Positions 63,706-64,000 of a stretch of 64,000 nt of DNA are shown here, piece by piece. This DNA comes from Brevundimonas bacteroides DSM 4726 (GTDB taxonomy: Bacteria; Pseudomonadota; Alphaproteobacteria; Caulobacterales; Caulobacteraceae). Under the pieces are notes generated by a model. The model had not been told where the DNA came from. It did no database searches and saw only the letters and a program-made list of their open reading frames with translations. Position 1 is the first letter of the stretch. The number at the start of each line of letters is the position of its first letter. The translations under genes and the position numbers were made by a program. The stretch is taken from contig NZ_JNIX01000013.1 in assembly GCF_000701445.1 (NCBI RefSeq), positions 62,001 to 126,000 of the forward strand. Direction: 5' to 3'.

Positions 63706-64000
63706 ATGAGCGGCCGGGGCGCGCGAGGACCGCGCGAGCGCGGATATGCGGTGACCTCGGACCGGACGTGGACGCGCATCCGCATCGAGTACACGGCCGG
63801 CGCCTCGGCCGCCTGGCTGTCGGCGCGCTATGGCCCGGCCGAGCGCACCATCGCCGCGCGCGCCAAGAAGGGCCGCTGGCGCAAGATCGACGTGGCGCGG
63901 GCGCGCGACGCCGAGGAGGAGGCGCGTGAGGCGGCCAGGGGTGAACCGGGGGGCGAACTGGGGGGCGAGCCGGGGGCTGGGGCCCTGGCCCATCAGGGGA
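63706..64000 (+). CDS. HTH protein resembling phage/GTA terminase small subunit, 3' truncated
   Basis: The frame from ATG 63706 stays open to the right window edge (98 codons seen). It contains WTRIRIEYTAGASAAWLSAR followed by YGPAERTIAARAKKGRWRK, a helix-turn-helix that resembles the N-terminus of small terminase subunits and similar phage DNA-binding proteins. Then a Glu/Ala helix and Gly-Glu-Pro repeats follow. A large terminase or portal gene next to the right would confirm a prophage or gene-transfer-agent cluster. Confidence 0.5.
   Translation, partial: MSGRGARGPRERGYAVTSDRTWTRIRIEYTAGASAAWLSARYGPAERTIAARAKKGRWRKIDVARARDAEEEAREAARGEPGGELGGEPGAGALAHQG

Noticed and set aside
63455..63709. 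84-codon ORF with a TGA overlapping the next ATG
   Set aside because: The ATGA overlap is attractive, but the Pro/Arg/Gly-rich product, repeated words and lack of a clear Shine-Dalgarno speak against a gene.

Overview
The window is a high-GC chromosomal segment, almost entirely coding, of an alphaproteobacterium. Several traits point to Caulobacterales and most likely a Brevundimonas-like organism: abundant TonB-dependent receptors, a CIRCE-type groESL promoter region, strongly GC-biased third codon positions and frequent ATGA/GTGA gene overlaps. The genus is inferred from gene content only, because no rRNA gene is present. There are two tRNA genes (Gly-GCC and Arg-CCG), no insertion sequence and no CRISPR array.

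Layout. 1-4.9 kb: the 3' end of an S9 peptidase gene, a thioesterase, def, a small membrane protein, KDPG aldolase, an OmpA-type lipoprotein and a proline-rich TonB-like protein. 4.9-11.7 kb: a two-domain M16 protease, tRNA-Gly followed by a decayed copy of its own 3' half, and a phytase divergent from a TonB-dependent receptor. 11.9-17.0 kb: a PAS sensor kinase whose phospho-accepting His is replaced by Gln, a type II NADH dehydrogenase, trxA, a 152-bp palindromic repeat and trmD-rplS. 17.0-22.5 kb: a pectate lyase (PL10-like) with a LamG-like lipoprotein, then an OmpR/PhoQ-type two-component system with a PepSY-like gene. 22.6-29.7 kb: PhzF, a deletion scar joining two polysaccharide genes, a DUF4199/membrane-LuxR/lipoprotein cluster, a solo ABC ATPase, a zf-CHCC protein, a YhiN-type flavoprotein, an epoxide hydrolase and tRNA-Arg. 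29.9-41.6 kb: a DUF885 peptidase-like lipoprotein, a hydrolase, OsmC and GNAT proteins, and the minus-strand chain mutS-orphan-glnD-murJ-trpS. 41.6-50.0 kb: a cobalamin riboswitch with a BtuB-like receptor, a catalytically degenerate aldo/keto reductase, maiA plus an FAH-family hydrolase, small membrane stress-type proteins, a phosphoesterase and a lipid kinase. 50.2-59.1 kb: dsbD with a redoxin-like lipoprotein, an HNH-like AT-richer gene, pgi, glycine-zipper proteins and groESL.

59.2-63.0 kb is visibly AT-richer and accessory. Five minus-strand genes follow one another: a PUA/Nmad-like protein, an HTH plus ImmA/IrrE-type metalloprotease, a PIN-domain protein, a DUF6378-like protein and a zinc-ribbon protein with an internal duplication. 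The first three are nearly fused (1-nt gap, then a 17-nt overlap). I regard this locus as the best candidate for an undescribed toxin-antitoxin or defence-type system. Its upstream region holds an inverted repeat and a match to the alphaproteobacterial SOS box. The last kilobase contains an unknown small gene and the start of an HTH protein resembling phage/GTA terminase small subunits, cut by the window end.

Functionally, most of the window serves the envelope (OmpA, TonB receptors, M16 protease, MurJ, DsbD, glycine-zipper proteins), nutrient scavenging (phytate, pectate, B12) and housekeeping (translation, nitrogen sensing, mismatch repair, chaperonins). Family calls come from motif recognition without database searches. 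Start sites were chosen from Shine-Dalgarno spacing, signal peptides and family N-termini.
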